Shown here one piece after another: positions 6,126 through 14,957 of a stretch of DNA of 22,662 nucleotides (its first letter is position 1; the number at the start of each line of letters is the position of its first letter). The DNA lies in the NCBI RefSeq assembly GCF_000719555.1, contig NZ_JOGX01000090.1:1-22662 (forward strand), written 5' to 3'. The notes below the pieces were generated by a model. The model worked only from the letters and a program-made list of their open reading frames with translations, had not been told where the DNA came from and did not search any database. The stretch is from Streptomyces sp. NRRL F-5727 (GTDB taxonomy: Bacteria; Actinomycetota; Actinomycetes; Streptomycetales; Streptomycetaceae). A program made the translations under genes and the position numbers.

Positions 6126-7598
6126 ATGCGCACGACCACCAGCAGAGGGCTCCAGCCCAATGTCCTCGGCACCTTCGACACGATCGTGATGGCCGTCGCG
6201 GGCAGCGCCCCCGCCTACTCGCTCGCCGCCACGACCGCCGTCCTCTTCGGGGCGGTCGGGTACGCCGGACCGGCCGCGCTGCTCACCTGCGCGATACCGA
6301 TGTTCGGCATCGTGCTCGCCTACGCGCGCCTGGGCCGGATCGACGTCAACGCGGGCGCCGGCTACTCGTGGGTGGGCCGCACCCTCCACCCCTTCCTCGG
6401 CTTCCTCTCCGGCTGGGCGCTGGTCTTCGCCGCGACCGTGTTCATGGTGGCCGGATCGCTGCCCGCCGGGACGCTCACCCTCGCCCTCTTCGACGCCGAC
6501 CTCGCCGCCTCGACACCGCTGGCGACCGGCGTCGGCGCCTGCTGGTTCCTGCTGATGCTCGGCGTCGTGCTGGGCGGCGCCCGGCTCACCGTACGGGCCC
6601 AACTCCTCATGTCCGGGATCGAGATGGCGATCCTGCTCGTGTTCGTCCTCGCGGCGGTGGCGCACCGCGGCCGGGCCGTCGCCTTCGACTGGTCCTGGTT
6701 CGGCCTCGGGCACTTCCACGGCCCCGAGGGCTTCGCGGCGGGCGCGCTGATCGCCGCGTTCTACTACTGGGGCTGGGACGTGACCAGCAACCTCAGCGAG
6801 GAGACCCGGAACAGCCGGCGGACGGCCGGGCTCGCCGCACTGGTCGGCGTCGGCTTCGTCTTCCTCCTCTTCGTGGCCTTCACGGTCGCGGTGAACGTGC
6901 TGCTTCCGGCCGACGGGATCCTGTCCGCCGGGCCGAACGTGCTCGCCGTCCTCGGCGAGGAGATCTGGCCCGGCGTCGGCGGGAAACTGCTGGTCGTCGC
7001 CGTGATCCTGTCCACGGTCGCCACCCTGGAGACCACCCTCCTCCAGGTGACCCGCTCGCTGTTCGCGATGGGCCGCGACCGGACCCTCCCGGCCGCCCTC
7101 GGCCTGGTCCACCGCCGCTGGAACACCCCGTGGGTCGCGGTCGCCGCCGTCGGCGCCGCCGCGCTGGTCCTCTTCGCCGCCGCGGCCGCCGCCGGCTCCG
7201 TCCAGCGGATCCTGAGCGACGCGGTCTCCGCGATCGGCCTCCAGATCGCCTTCTACTACGGCCTGGCGGGCATCGCCGCCGTCGTCGCGTACAAGTCGCT
7301 GCTGCTGCGCTCGGCGAAGAACTTCCTGCTCGGCGGGGTGTGGCCGCTGCTCGGCGCCGCGTTCATGCTGTGGGCGTTCGTCGAGTCGCTGGGCGAGCTG
7401 TCCACCACCGCCCTCGCCATCGGCCTCGGCGGGCTCGCCGCCGGCCTCGTCCCGATGGCGGTGTACTGGCGCAAGGGCAGCGACTACTACCGGCCCGCCC
7501 GCCTGGACGCCTCCCGCGCCCTCGCCGCCGCCGACGAGTCGGCCCCGGTCTCCCCCGGCGCCCGCCTGCGGGACAAGAGCTACGCCACCGACTTCTGA
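6126..7598 (+). CDS. APC superfamily permease, probably for amino acids or amines
   Basis: This 490-residue integral membrane protein has about twelve hydrophobic segments and the N-terminal APC signature GSAPAYSLAATTAVL (26-40), which in this superfamily forms the unwound substrate-binding part of helix 1. A second typical element, YYWGWDVTSNLSEETRNSRR near residues 214-233, resembles the conserved helix 6 and loop of amino acid permeases. A later segment VTRSLFAMGRDRTLPAALG (about 308-326) is also family-typical. Transport of an amino acid, amine or similar small metabolite across the inner membrane is inferred; the substrate is not readable. The start at ATG 6126 has GAGGA about 8 bases upstream. 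The gene downstream at 7674, 75 bases away, may belong to the same transcript. Confidence 0.9.
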   Translation: MRTTTSRGLQPNVLGTFDTIVMAVAGSAPAYSLAATTAVLFGAVGYAGPAALLTCAIPMFGIVLAYARLGRIDVNAGAGYSWVGRTLHPFLGFLSGWALVFAATVFMVAGSLPAGTLTLALFDADLAASTPLATGVGACWFLLMLGVVLGGARLTVRAQLLMSGIEMAILLVFVLAAVAHRGRAVAFDWSWFGLGHFHGPEGFAAGALIAAFYYWGWDVTSNLSEETRNSRRTAGLAALVGVGFVFLLFVAFTVAVNVLLPADGILSAGPNVLAVLGEEIWPGVGGKLLVVAVILSTVATLETTLLQVTRSLFAMGRDRTLPAALGLVHRRWNTPWVAVAAVGAAALVLFAAAAAAGSVQRILSDAVSAIGLQIAFYYGLAGIAAVVAYKSLLLRSAKNFLLGGVWPLLGAAFMLWAFVESLGELSTTALAIGLGGLAAGLVPMAVYWRKGSDYYRPARLDASRALAAADESAPVSPGARLRDKSYATDF

Positions 7599-7673
7599 CG
7601 CCGCCCCTCTCCCTCCCCACAGCCCCCTCCCACAGCCGCCGCACCACCGACGCACCGATCGAAGGAGGCCCCC

Positions 7674-8663
7674 ATGGGCGTACGCCGACGCGCCCTCAGA
7701 CGGTCCCGCGCAGACCGGTTCACCCCCGACTTCGACCCGGACTTCGGTGACCGCGCGCTGACCGAGGCCCGCCACGACATCGTGATCGGCCGCTGGCAGG
7801 GCGTACGGGACCTGCTCGCCGCCACCGGCGACGACTGGGCCCGCCGCACCCACCGGATCCGGCTGCTCTCGCACGCCGCCGCCGGCAGCTCCACCGTCGA
7901 GACCTGGCGGGCCGCCGAACCGGGCAGCGCCGACGCGGCGGTGCTCCGGGCGGCGACCGAGGTGGTCCGGGTCTTCGACGCGGCCATCGCGGCCGGCCGG
8001 GGCGCCGCCGTGGACCGGGCCCGGATCGACGCGGCCGTCGACGCCTGCCGGGGCGCGGCGGACGCGGCGCCCGCCGACCCGATGCCGTGGGTGTCGATGC
8101 TGTCGGTGGCCAGGCTGTACGAGGGCGGCGTGCCGCGCCGCGAACTGCGGTATTGGTTCGACGAGTTGCGTCGCCGCGACCCGTACAACACGGAGGGCCA
8201 CGTGCAGGTGCTGCGCTACCTCTCCGCGCGCTGGCACGGCACCCACGGCTCGATGTACGACTTCGCGCGGGACGCGGCGGGGGTGGCTCCGCCCGGTTCG
8301 GCGCTGCCGGTCCTGGTGCAGGTGGCGCGGGTGGAGGAGTACCGCTACATCGCCGACGGGGCGCTGGGCCGCGGCCCGGTGCGCGGCTTCGACCAGCACT
8401 GGAAGCACGAGCTGGCGGTGACCGAGCTGCGGCGCACCTACGAGCGCTGGATCGGCGGCCGGGACGCCTCGCGCCCGGTCGCCCCGGAGGAGGTGGGGGA
8501 CCTCAACTTCCTCGCGCACGCGGCCTGTTACGCGGGCCAGGTGGAGCCGGCCCGGGAGCTGCTCGCCCTGCTCGGGACGCGGGCGGCGTGGGTGCCGTGG
8601 GCGTACACGGGCGACCCGGAGGAGCAGTTCGTCCGCTTCCGGGAGGGCCTGGGGGTCGGCTGA
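7674..8663 (+). CDS. Conserved-looking soluble helical protein, function unknown
   Basis: This 329-residue protein is helix-rich with no signal peptide or membrane segment, so it is probably cytoplasmic. The N-terminus is very basic. The middle contains repeated helical pairs such as AVDACRGAADAAPADPMPWVSM and a segment around residues 145-215 with ELRYWFDELRRRDPYN and GSMYDFARDAAGVAPPGS. Their spacing is reminiscent of TPR-like repeats, although no canonical TPR consensus is convincing. Aromatic-rich stretches near residues 220-265 (EEYRYIADG, FDQHWKHELAV) may line a groove. The ATG at 7674 has AAGGAGG at an ideal 6-base spacing, the strongest ribosome binding site in the window. I do not recognise the family. 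Its position suggests, but does not prove, a link to the permease. Confidence 0.8.
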   Translation: MGVRRRALRRSRADRFTPDFDPDFGDRALTEARHDIVIGRWQGVRDLLAATGDDWARRTHRIRLLSHAAAGSSTVETWRAAEPGSADAAVLRAATEVVRVFDAAIAAGRGAAVDRARIDAAVDACRGAADAAPADPMPWVSMLSVARLYEGGVPRRELRYWFDELRRRDPYNTEGHVQVLRYLSARWHGTHGSMYDFARDAAGVAPPGSALPVLVQVARVEEYRYIADGALGRGPVRGFDQHWKHELAVTELRRTYERWIGGRDASRPVAPEEVGDLNFLAHAACYAGQVEPARELLALLGTRAAWVPWAYTGDPEEQFVRFREGLGVG

Positions 8664-8674
8664 CCCCCAGGCCC
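8645..8674. terminator. Perfect 13-bp stem-loop overlapping the end of the 7674-8663 gene
   Basis: GGGCCTGGGGGTC (8645-8657) pairs perfectly with GACCCCCAGGCCC (8662-8674) around a GGCT loop. The TGA stop of the rightward gene sits at the loop and 3' arm. The site separates two convergent genes (ends 8663 and 8716), so it can work in both directions. There is no U-run, as is common in Streptomyces. A smaller CCGGG/CCCGG hairpin follows at 8693-8708. Confidence 0.8.
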
Positions 8675-8715
8675 ACGCGTACCGCTACCGGACCGGGCTC
8701 CGACCCGGCTTCGGA

Positions 8716-10773
8716 TCAGACGCCGATGTCGCGGCCGTCGGTGCGCCAGACGGCGACGACGGACGGCCGGACGATCTTGCCGGGGCCGTCGGGCCAGGCG
8801 GAGGCCGGGTTCTCGACGGAGGCGCCGTCGACCTCGCCCGGGTGCTGCACGGCCACCAGGACGCGGCGGTCCTGGATGATCGGGCCGCAGGTCTCCGCGC
8901 CCTTGGGGACGGTGAGGAACTGCTTCAGCTCACCGCGGCGCTCGCCGTGGGTGGCGACGCCGAAAAGACCGTCGTGCGAGCCGAGCTGGTTGCCGTCGGT
9001 GGAGATCCACAGGTTGCCGTGCGGGTCGAAGGCCACGTTGTCCGGGCAGGAGATCGGGGAGACCTTCTCCTTCGGGTAGCCGGCGAAGTAGGTGGCCGGG
9101 TCGTCCGGGTCGCCGGCGACGAGGAAGAGGCGCCAGGCGAAGCCGTCCGAGGACGGGTCGTCCCAGTGCTCGGCCAGCTCCAGGACCTGCCCGTGCTTGT
9201 TGGCGTTGCGCGGGTTGGCCTCGTCGGCCGGGGCCTTGCCGGCCTTGCCGCGGTCCTTGTTGTTGGTGAGGGCGACGTAGACGCGGCCGGTGCGGGGCGA
9301 GGGCTCGACGTCCTCGGGGCGGTCCATCTTCGTCGCGCCGACCTTGTCACCGGCGAGGCGCGTGAAGACGAAGACCTCCTCGGCGGTCATGCCCGGCACG
9401 TGGGAGACGGCGCCGTCGGGGCCGGCCGTGGCCAGCGGGATCCAGGTGCCGGAACCGTCGAACTCGCCGTCGTTCGGGAGCTTGCCGGTGCCGTCGATCT
9501 CGGCGGCCGGCGAGTCGCCGGTCAGCTTGGCGACGTACAGCGTGCCCTCGTCGAGCAGCGTGAGGTTGTGCTCGCGCGCCCGCCGCGACGAGCCCTTCAT
9601 CATCCGCTTCGACGACACGAACTTGTAGAAGTAGTCGAACCGCTCGTCGTCGCCCATGTAGACGACCGGACGGCCGTCGGCGGTCAGGCGCGGCTGCGCG
9701 GCCTCGTGCTTGAAGCGGCCGAGCGCGGTGCGCTTGCGGGGCGTGGACTGCGGGTCGTACGGGTCGAGCTCGACGACCCAGCCGAAGCGGTGGGACTCGT
9801 TCGGCTCCTGCGCGAGGTCGAAGCGCTTGTCGAACCGCTCCCACTTGCGCTCGGAGGCGCCGGCGACCATGCCGTACCGCTTGTCCGTCTCGGACGAGCC
9901 GTTGGCGAAGTACTGGTTGAAGTTCTCCTCGCCGTGGAGCGTGGTGCCCCACGGGGTGGTGCCGCCCGCGCAGTTGTTGAGCGTGCCGAGGACGGTACGC
10001 CCCTCCGGGTCGGCGGAGGTCCTCACCAGCGCGGAGCCGGCGGCGGGCCCGGTCAGCTCGAACTCGCTGGTGGTGTGGAGGCGGCGGTTCAGGTAGTGCC
10101 GGGAGACCGGGGTGAGCTTGCCGGTACGGCGCTCCTCCTGCACGACGACGACGGACAGGCCGTGCGCGGCCCAGGCGATCTCGACCTGCTCGCGGGTCGG
10201 GTTCTCGGCGTCGTAGCCGCGGAACATCAGCACTTCGTCGGTGTACTCGTGGTTGGCGACGAGCACCTGCTTGCCGTACTCCCCGCGCAGCGGCAGCAGG
10301 GAGAGGAAGTCGTTGTTGTACCCGAACTGCCCGGCCTGCGCCTCGGCGGTCTGGTTCTCGGCGTCGAAGGCGGGGGCGCCGCGGAGGATCGGCTCGCCCC
10401 ACCGGATGACGACGTTCTGCCCGTAACCGGACGGGACGGTGACCTGGTCGGCGGTGTTCGGCGCGACCGGCGCGAAGCGGAGGCCGCGGGCGCCGTCGGC
10501 CGGCTTGTGCCCGTGCCCGGGGTGCGCCTGCGCCTCCGGGGCTCCCCCGAGCACGACCGCCCCGCCGGCGGCGGAGGCGACGGTCACGACGGCGGCGGCG
10601 CGGAGCGCGGAACGGCGGGACAGCACACCGGCTATGACGTCGCCGACGTACTCGTTGTCGCTGGTGTTCGGCACCTCCTGGAAGCAGGCGTCGCCGCAGC
10701 GGAACCGGCAGGTGAGAGCGGAACGACCGCCCGCGTGCGAGTGGGTGCCGAGCAGCGGCAGCAGTTTGCGCAC
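8716..10773 (-). CDS. phoX: PhoX family (DUF839) Tat-exported alkaline phosphatase
   Basis: This 685-residue protein matches the actinobacterial PhoX pattern. An N-terminal extension carries a TCRFRCGDACF cysteine cluster and PNTSDNEY (36-42). A twin-arginine signal follows, SRRSALRAA at 52-60, with likely cleavage after AQA near 83, and then a large beta-propeller-like catalytic region. Conserved blocks include GTTLHGEENFNQYF, MDRPEDVEPSP and CPDNVAFDPHGNLWISTDGN. PhoX enzymes are calcium/iron-dependent phosphomonoesterases that release phosphate outside the cell after folding in the cytoplasm and Tat export. The start is GTG 10773, with GGAGG 5 bases upstream. The frame stays open far upstream only because the divergent vWA gene is GC-rich on its antisense strand. 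A PHO-box-like repeat upstream supports phosphate control. Confidence 0.9.
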   Translation of the reverse strand: MRKLLPLLGTHSHAGGRSALTCRFRCGDACFQEVPNTSDNEYVGDVIAGVLSRRSALRAAAVVTVASAAGGAVVLGGAPEAQAHPGHGHKPADGARGLRFAPVAPNTADQVTVPSGYGQNVVIRWGEPILRGAPAFDAENQTAEAQAGQFGYNNDFLSLLPLRGEYGKQVLVANHEYTDEVLMFRGYDAENPTREQVEIAWAAHGLSVVVVQEERRTGKLTPVSRHYLNRRLHTTSEFELTGPAAGSALVRTSADPEGRTVLGTLNNCAGGTTPWGTTLHGEENFNQYFANGSSETDKRYGMVAGASERKWERFDKRFDLAQEPNESHRFGWVVELDPYDPQSTPRKRTALGRFKHEAAQPRLTADGRPVVYMGDDERFDYFYKFVSSKRMMKGSSRRAREHNLTLLDEGTLYVAKLTGDSPAAEIDGTGKLPNDGEFDGSGTWIPLATAGPDGAVSHVPGMTAEEVFVFTRLAGDKVGATKMDRPEDVEPSPRTGRVYVALTNNKDRGKAGKAPADEANPRNANKHGQVLELAEHWDDPSSDGFAWRLFLVAGDPDDPATYFAGYPKEKVSPISCPDNVAFDPHGNLWISTDGNQLGSHDGLFGVATHGERRGELKQFLTVPKGAETCGPIIQDRRVLVAVQHPGEVDGASVENPASAWPDGPGKIVRPSVVAVWRTDGRDIGV

Positions 10774-10866
10774 TTCGTCCTCCTCCGGCGCAGCACTGCG
10801 CCGACATGGTGTCGGGAATCCGTTCGGCCGTGACGGTATGTGCGCACATCTGCACGGGGACGGCGG

Positions 10867-10888
10867 CGGAGTGAACGCCGGATGAATG
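10867..10888 (-). promoter_or_regulatory. Putative PHO box (PhoP site) upstream of phoX
   Basis: Read on the minus strand, two adjacent 11-base units CATTCATCCGG (10888-10878) and CGTTCACTCCG (10877-10867) form a direct repeat. Both carry a core close to GTTCAC or TTCATC, and 11-base direct repeat units of this kind are the described form of PhoP-binding PHO boxes in Streptomyces. The site lies about 95-115 bases before the GTG start of phoX, a fitting place for activation at low phosphate. The same intergenic region serves the divergent vWA gene starting at 11011, which could share the control. Confidence 0.62.
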
Positions 10889-11010
10889 CACGGCAACCGT
10901 GACCGACGGGGTCCACGGAACCGGAGGACGCGGCCGCTAACCTTACGTGTCCGCCCTGGCCAGGGATGAAGGACGCATACCGCATCCAACTCATGCGAAA
11001 GGGTTCGCCC

Positions 11011-13233
11011 ATGGGTATTCGGAGCTTGCTGCGCAAGGTATTCGGCCGCGACCGCGAAGATCCCGCGACCCCTTCCGTCCCGCCCCAGTCCCGCGAACCC
11101 GAACCCACCCGGGCCGCGACCCCCACCCCGGAGCCCACCCCGGAGCCCGAGGCCGACGTCAAGCCCCCGGCCACGGCCGCCCAGAAGGCCGCCGACGACC
11201 TGGTGGCAGCCGCCTTCGACAACCCCCAGATCCCGAAGGCCCGCACGTCGGTCCAGCAGCCGCCTGCGGAGACGGCGGCTGAGCCCGAGACCGAGGCGGC
11301 CGCGCCGACGGCGGACGCTGAGGCGGAGACCCAGGCGCAGGCCGAGCCCGAGACGGCGGAGCCCGAGACGGCGGAGGCCGAGGCGGCGGAGCCCGAGGCG
11401 GCGGAGCCGACGGCTGAGGCCCAGGACCAGGCGGCCGACGCTCAGGCCGAGGCGCCGGAGCCGACGGCTGAGACCGAGGCGGCCGCGCCGGAGACGGCGG
11501 ACGCTGAGGCGGAGGCCACGGCGCAGGCCGAGCCGGAGACGGCGGAGGCCGACGCGGCGAAGGCCGACGCGGCGGAAGCCGACGCGGCGGAGGCCGACGC
11601 GGCGGAGGCCGAGGCCGAGGCGGCGGAGCCGACGGCGGAGGCCCAGGCCCAGGCGGCCGACGCTCAGGCCGAGGCACCGGAGCCGACGGCTGAGACCGAG
11701 GCGGCCGCGCCGGAGACGGCGGACGCTGAGGCCGGGGCCACGGCGCAGGCCGAGACCGAGACGGCGGAGGCCGACGCTCAGGCCGAGGCGCCGACCGAGG
11801 CCGAGGCGGCACCGGTTGCCGAGGTGACCACCGACACGGAGCCGGCGCCGGAGGCGGCCACCGCCGCCACGACCGACGCGGACGCGTCGGAGCCCGACGT
11901 GGCACCGGCGGACGCCCCCACGGCGGTCGAGCCGGAGGCCGACACCGACACCGCACTCACCGCTGAGGCCGCGCCGGAGGCGCAGCCGACGGCCGAGGCC
12001 GACACGGACCCGGAGCTCACCGCCGAGGCGAGCGAGGCGGCACCGGTCGCCGAGACGACCGCCGACACGGAGCCGGCACCGGAGACGGCCACCGACGCCG
12101 CGGCCGACACGGCACCCGCGGACGCTGCCGAGGCGGTCGAGCCGGAGGCCGACACCGACACCGACACCACGACGCCCACCGCCGAGGCGAGCGAAGCGGC
12201 TCCGGTCACGCCGGAGGCGACCACCGACGCCGACGCGTCGGACTCGGACGCCGCCGTCGCGACGCCGGAGGCCGAGGCGGCACCGGTCGCCGAGACGGAG
12301 TCGACCCCGGAGGCGGACGCCGCTGAGGCGGCGCCGGAGGCCGAAACCGACACCGCACCCACCGCTGAGGCGGCGCCGGAAGCGCAGCCGACGGCGGAGA
12401 CCGACACGGACCCGGAGCCCGCCGCCGAGGTCGAGCCGGCGGCCGAGGCCGAGACCGCCCCGGCGGACGCCGAGCCGACCGAGACGGCGCCGGAGGCCGA
12501 CACCGAGGCTGCTCCCGCCGCCGCCGAAGCGGAGCCCACGGCGGACGCCGAGCCGACCGGGGCGGAGCCTGCCGCCGGCACCGGCACCGCCGCCGTCCGC
12601 GAGGACCTCGCGCCGCACCTCGCGGAGGCGTACCGCGCCGCCGGGGACGTGCTGCGGGGCGAGGGCCTCGACACGGCCCGCGCCCGGGTGTACCTCGTGG
12701 TCGACCGGTCCGGGTCGATGCGCGGGTACTTCAAGGACGGGTCCGTGCAGCGGCTCGCCGAGCAGGCCGTGGCGCTGGCCGCGCACCTGGACGAGGACGC
12801 GACGGTCACGACCGTGTTCTTCTCGACCGACGTCGACGGGGTCGTCGACCTCACCCCCGCCGACCTCACCCCCACCCGCGTCGACGAGATCAACGCCGGT
12901 CTCGGCCGGCTCGGCCGGACGAACTACCACCGCGCCGTCGAGGAGGTCCTGGCCCACCACGAGAAGGCGGACCCGGCCCGCCCGGCGCTGGTGATCTTCC
13001 AGACGGACGGCGCCCCCGAGTCCCGTACCGCCGCGAACCAGGCCCTGGCCGAGGCCGCCGGGCGCCCCGTCCACTGGCGCTTCACCGCCTGGGGCGAGGA
13101 GGACGGCAAGGGCTTCGACTACCTGCGGAAGCTCACCGCCGACCGTACGGCGACGCACTTCGCGGGCCCGACCCCGGTCGAGACCCCGCACGAGGACTTC
13201 TACCGGGGGATCCTCACCGGTCTCACTCTCTGA
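11011..13233 (+). CDS. vWA-domain protein with a long Ala/Glu/Pro/Thr-rich repetitive linker
   Basis: This 740-residue protein has three parts. Residues 1-15 (MGIRSLLRKVFGRDR) form a basic, possibly amphipathic helix. Residues about 16-525 are extremely rich in Ala, Glu, Pro, Thr and Asp, acidic and almost surely disordered. Residues about 558-740 form a von Willebrand factor A domain with the metal-ion adhesion motif Asp565-x-Ser567-x-Ser569 (DRSGSM), GRTNYH for the threonine loop, and Asp666 in QTDGAP. This vWA type resembles those of actinobacterial TerD/TerF-related proteins, which bind metal-dependent partners, but no ter genes are in the window. There is no signal peptide, so it is likely cytoplasmic or membrane-associated. 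The start at ATG 11011 has AAAGGG 7 bases upstream; an earlier in-frame ATG at 10966 is less well placed. Confidence 0.83.
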   Translation: MGIRSLLRKVFGRDREDPATPSVPPQSREPEPTRAATPTPEPTPEPEADVKPPATAAQKAADDLVAAAFDNPQIPKARTSVQQPPAETAAEPETEAAAPTADAEAETQAQAEPETAEPETAEAEAAEPEAAEPTAEAQDQAADAQAEAPEPTAETEAAAPETADAEAEATAQAEPETAEADAAKADAAEADAAEADAAEAEAEAAEPTAEAQAQAADAQAEAPEPTAETEAAAPETADAEAGATAQAETETAEADAQAEAPTEAEAAPVAEVTTDTEPAPEAATAATTDADASEPDVAPADAPTAVEPEADTDTALTAEAAPEAQPTAEADTDPELTAEASEAAPVAETTADTEPAPETATDAAADTAPADAAEAVEPEADTDTDTTTPTAEASEAAPVTPEATTDADASDSDAAVATPEAEAAPVAETESTPEADAAEAAPEAETDTAPTAEAAPEAQPTAETDTDPEPAAEVEPAAEAETAPADAEPTETAPEADTEAAPAAAEAEPTADAEPTGAEPAAGTGTAAVREDLAPHLAEAYRAAGDVLRGEGLDTARARVYLVVDRSGSMRGYFKDGSVQRLAEQAVALAAHLDEDATVTTVFFSTDVDGVVDLTPADLTPTRVDEINAGLGRLGRTNYHRAVEEVLAHHEKADPARPALVIFQTDGAPESRTAANQALAEAAGRPVHWRFTAWGEEDGKGFDYLRKLTADRTATHFAGPTPVETPHEDFYRGILTGLTL
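11401..11754 (+). repeat. 132-bp direct duplication within the vWA protein linker
   Basis: Bases 11401-11532 and 11623-11754 are nearly identical over 132 bases, with a period of 222 bases, both multiples of three. The shared segment opens with GCGGAGCCGACGG and ends at GCGCAGGCCGAG. The 90 bases between them consist largely of short GCGGAGGCCGAC-like units, so the linker seems to have grown by slippage and in-frame duplication. The region gives open reading frames in several frames on both strands, which are shadows. Confidence 0.85.
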
Positions 13234-13239
13234 TCACCG

Positions 13240-13276
13240 CGCCCCACCCCGCCCCTCCCACGCCCCACCCCGCCCC
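13240..13276. repeat. Short C-rich direct repeat between the vWA gene and metG
   Basis: CGCCCCACCCCGCCCC occurs at 13240-13255 and again at 13261-13276, followed by more C-rich sequence. It forms no stable stem. A small dyad, ATCGA (13290-13294) and TCGAT (13301-13305), lies between it and the metG start. A possible -10, TAGGAT at 13320-13325, ends 7 bases before the metG ATG. Confidence 0.5.
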
Positions 13277-13332
13277 GCCCCCTGCTCTTATCGATGTGAG
13301 TCGATCTTCGTAAGGCCGTTAGGATTTCGACC

Positions 13333-14940
13333 ATGGCGGCCACTGGATCCGAGAAGCAGGGGGCGAAGGCGTTCTACGTCACGACCCCCATCTACTACGT
13401 CAACGACGCTCCTCACCTGGGCCACGCCTACACGACCGTCGCAGGCGACGTGCTCACGCGCTGGCACCGTCAGCGCGGCGAGAAGGTGTGGTACCTCACC
13501 GGCACGGACGAGCACGGTCAGAAGATCATGCGCACGGCCGAGGCGAACGACGTCACGCCCCAGGCCTGGTGCGACAAGCTCGTCGAGGAGGCGTGGAAGC
13601 CCCTCTGGGAGCACCTGAACATCGCGAACGACGACTTCATCCGCACCACGCAGAAGCGTCACACAGACCGCGTCCAGGAGTTCGTGCAGGACCTGTACGA
13701 CAAGGGCGAGATCTACAAGGGCGGCTACGAGGGCCCGTACTGCGTCGGCTGTGAGGAGTTCAAGCTCCCGGGCGATCTCATCGAGGCGGAGGACGGCACC
13801 AAGCTGTGCCCCGTCCACAAGAAGCCGGTGGAGATCCTCAAGGAGGAGAACTACTTCTTCAAGCTGAGCGAGTACGGCCCGAAGCTGCTCGAGTTCTACG
13901 AGGCGAACCCGGGCTTCATCCAGCCGGAGTCCGCCCGCAACGAGGTTCTGAACTTCGTCAAGCAGGGCCTTGAGGACCTCTCCATCTCGCGCTCGACCTT
14001 CGACTGGGGCATCCCGGTCCCGTGGGACGACGAGCACGTGATCTACGTGTGGATCGACGCGCTGCTGAACTACGCGACAGCGGTCGGCTACAACGAGAAC
14101 CCGGAGAAGTTCGAGGAGACCTTCCCCGCGAACGTCCACCTGATCGGCAAGGACATCCTCCGCTTCCACGCGGTGATCTGGCCGGCCATGCTGATGGCGC
14201 AGGGCCTCCCGGTCCCGGGCAAGGTCGCCGCGAACGGCTGGCTGATGGTCGGCGGCGAGAAGATGTCGAAGTCGAACCTGACCGGCATCAAGCCGCAGGA
14301 CCTGACCTCGCACTTCGGCGTGGACGCGTACCGCTGGTACTTCCTCCGCGCGATCGCGTTCGGCCAGGACGGCTCGTTCTCGTGGGAGGACTTCTCCGCC
14401 CGCTACACCTCCGAGCTGGCCAACGACTACGGCAACCTCGCCTCCCGCGTGGCGGCGATGGTCGGCAAGTACTTCGGCGGCGAGCTGCCGGCCTCGACGG
14501 CCGACGGCGACGCCGAGAAGGCGGTCCAGGAGGGCCTGGCGAAGGCGGTCGCGACCGCCGACGCCAAGATCGGCGAGGAGCTGGACTTCCAGGGCGGCAT
14601 CCTGGCGGTCTTCGACTTCGTGAAGCAGGTCAACGGGTACATCACGGAGCAGGAGCCGTGGAAGGTCGCCAAGGACGAGTCGCCGGAGGGCCGCGCCCGC
14701 CTGGCGACGATCCTCTACACGGCCGCCGAGTCGCTCCGCGCCGCCGCCGTCCTGCTCAACCCGGTCATGCCGGAGTCGTCCCAGAAGCTGTGGGACTCCC
14801 TCGGCGCCGAGCCCGTGCTCGGCGCGCTGGCCGCCCAGCCGGTGCAGGACGCGGCCCGCTGGGGCCAGCTGCCGGCCGGTGCGACGGTGACGAAGGGCGC
14901 GGTGCTCTTCCCGCGCCTGGAGGACCCGAAGAAGGACTGA
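13333..14940 (+). CDS. metG: Methionyl-tRNA synthetase
   Basis: This 535-residue class I aminoacyl-tRNA synthetase attaches methionine to tRNA-Met using ATP. Hallmarks are the nucleotide-binding HLGH at 28-31, TGTDEHGQK near residues 56-64, and the KMSKS loop exactly at 310-314. A single zinc-knuckle-like set of ligands follows, Cys137-x-x-Cys140 and Cys159-x-x-His162. The WIDALLNY segment near residue 240 and GKDILRFHAVIWPA near 275 form the methionine pocket region. The C-terminal half from about 345 is the helical anticodon-binding domain. It lacks the extra C-terminal tRNA-binding domain found in longer bacterial forms. The ATG at 13333 has a weak AGGA about 8 bases upstream. It is transcribed rightward after the vWA gene and ends at a strong terminator. 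Confidence 0.97.
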   Translation: MAATGSEKQGAKAFYVTTPIYYVNDAPHLGHAYTTVAGDVLTRWHRQRGEKVWYLTGTDEHGQKIMRTAEANDVTPQAWCDKLVEEAWKPLWEHLNIANDDFIRTTQKRHTDRVQEFVQDLYDKGEIYKGGYEGPYCVGCEEFKLPGDLIEAEDGTKLCPVHKKPVEILKEENYFFKLSEYGPKLLEFYEANPGFIQPESARNEVLNFVKQGLEDLSISRSTFDWGIPVPWDDEHVIYVWIDALLNYATAVGYNENPEKFEETFPANVHLIGKDILRFHAVIWPAMLMAQGLPVPGKVAANGWLMVGGEKMSKSNLTGIKPQDLTSHFGVDAYRWYFLRAIAFGQDGSFSWEDFSARYTSELANDYGNLASRVAAMVGKYFGGELPASTADGDAEKAVQEGLAKAVATADAKIGEELDFQGGILAVFDFVKQVNGYITEQEPWKVAKDESPEGRARLATILYTAAESLRAAAVLLNPVMPESSQKLWDSLGAEPVLGALAAQPVQDAARWGQLPAGATVTKGAVLFPRLEDPKKD

Positions 14941-14957
14941 CGTCCGCCCGTACGCGA

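Noticed and set aside
5947..6189. An 80-codon frame before the permease
   Set aside because: It is Pro/Arg/Thr-rich, has no ribosome binding site and overlaps the permease start, so it looks like a chance frame in the leader.
8716..13191. A 1491-codon open frame on the minus strand joining phoX to the antisense of the vWA gene
   Set aside because: The upper part is Arg/Gly/Leu-rich low-complexity translation of the antisense of a GC-rich repeat. PhoX has its own GTG start at 10773 with a ribosome binding site, and the vWA gene has a domain, a start and codon bias in the other direction.
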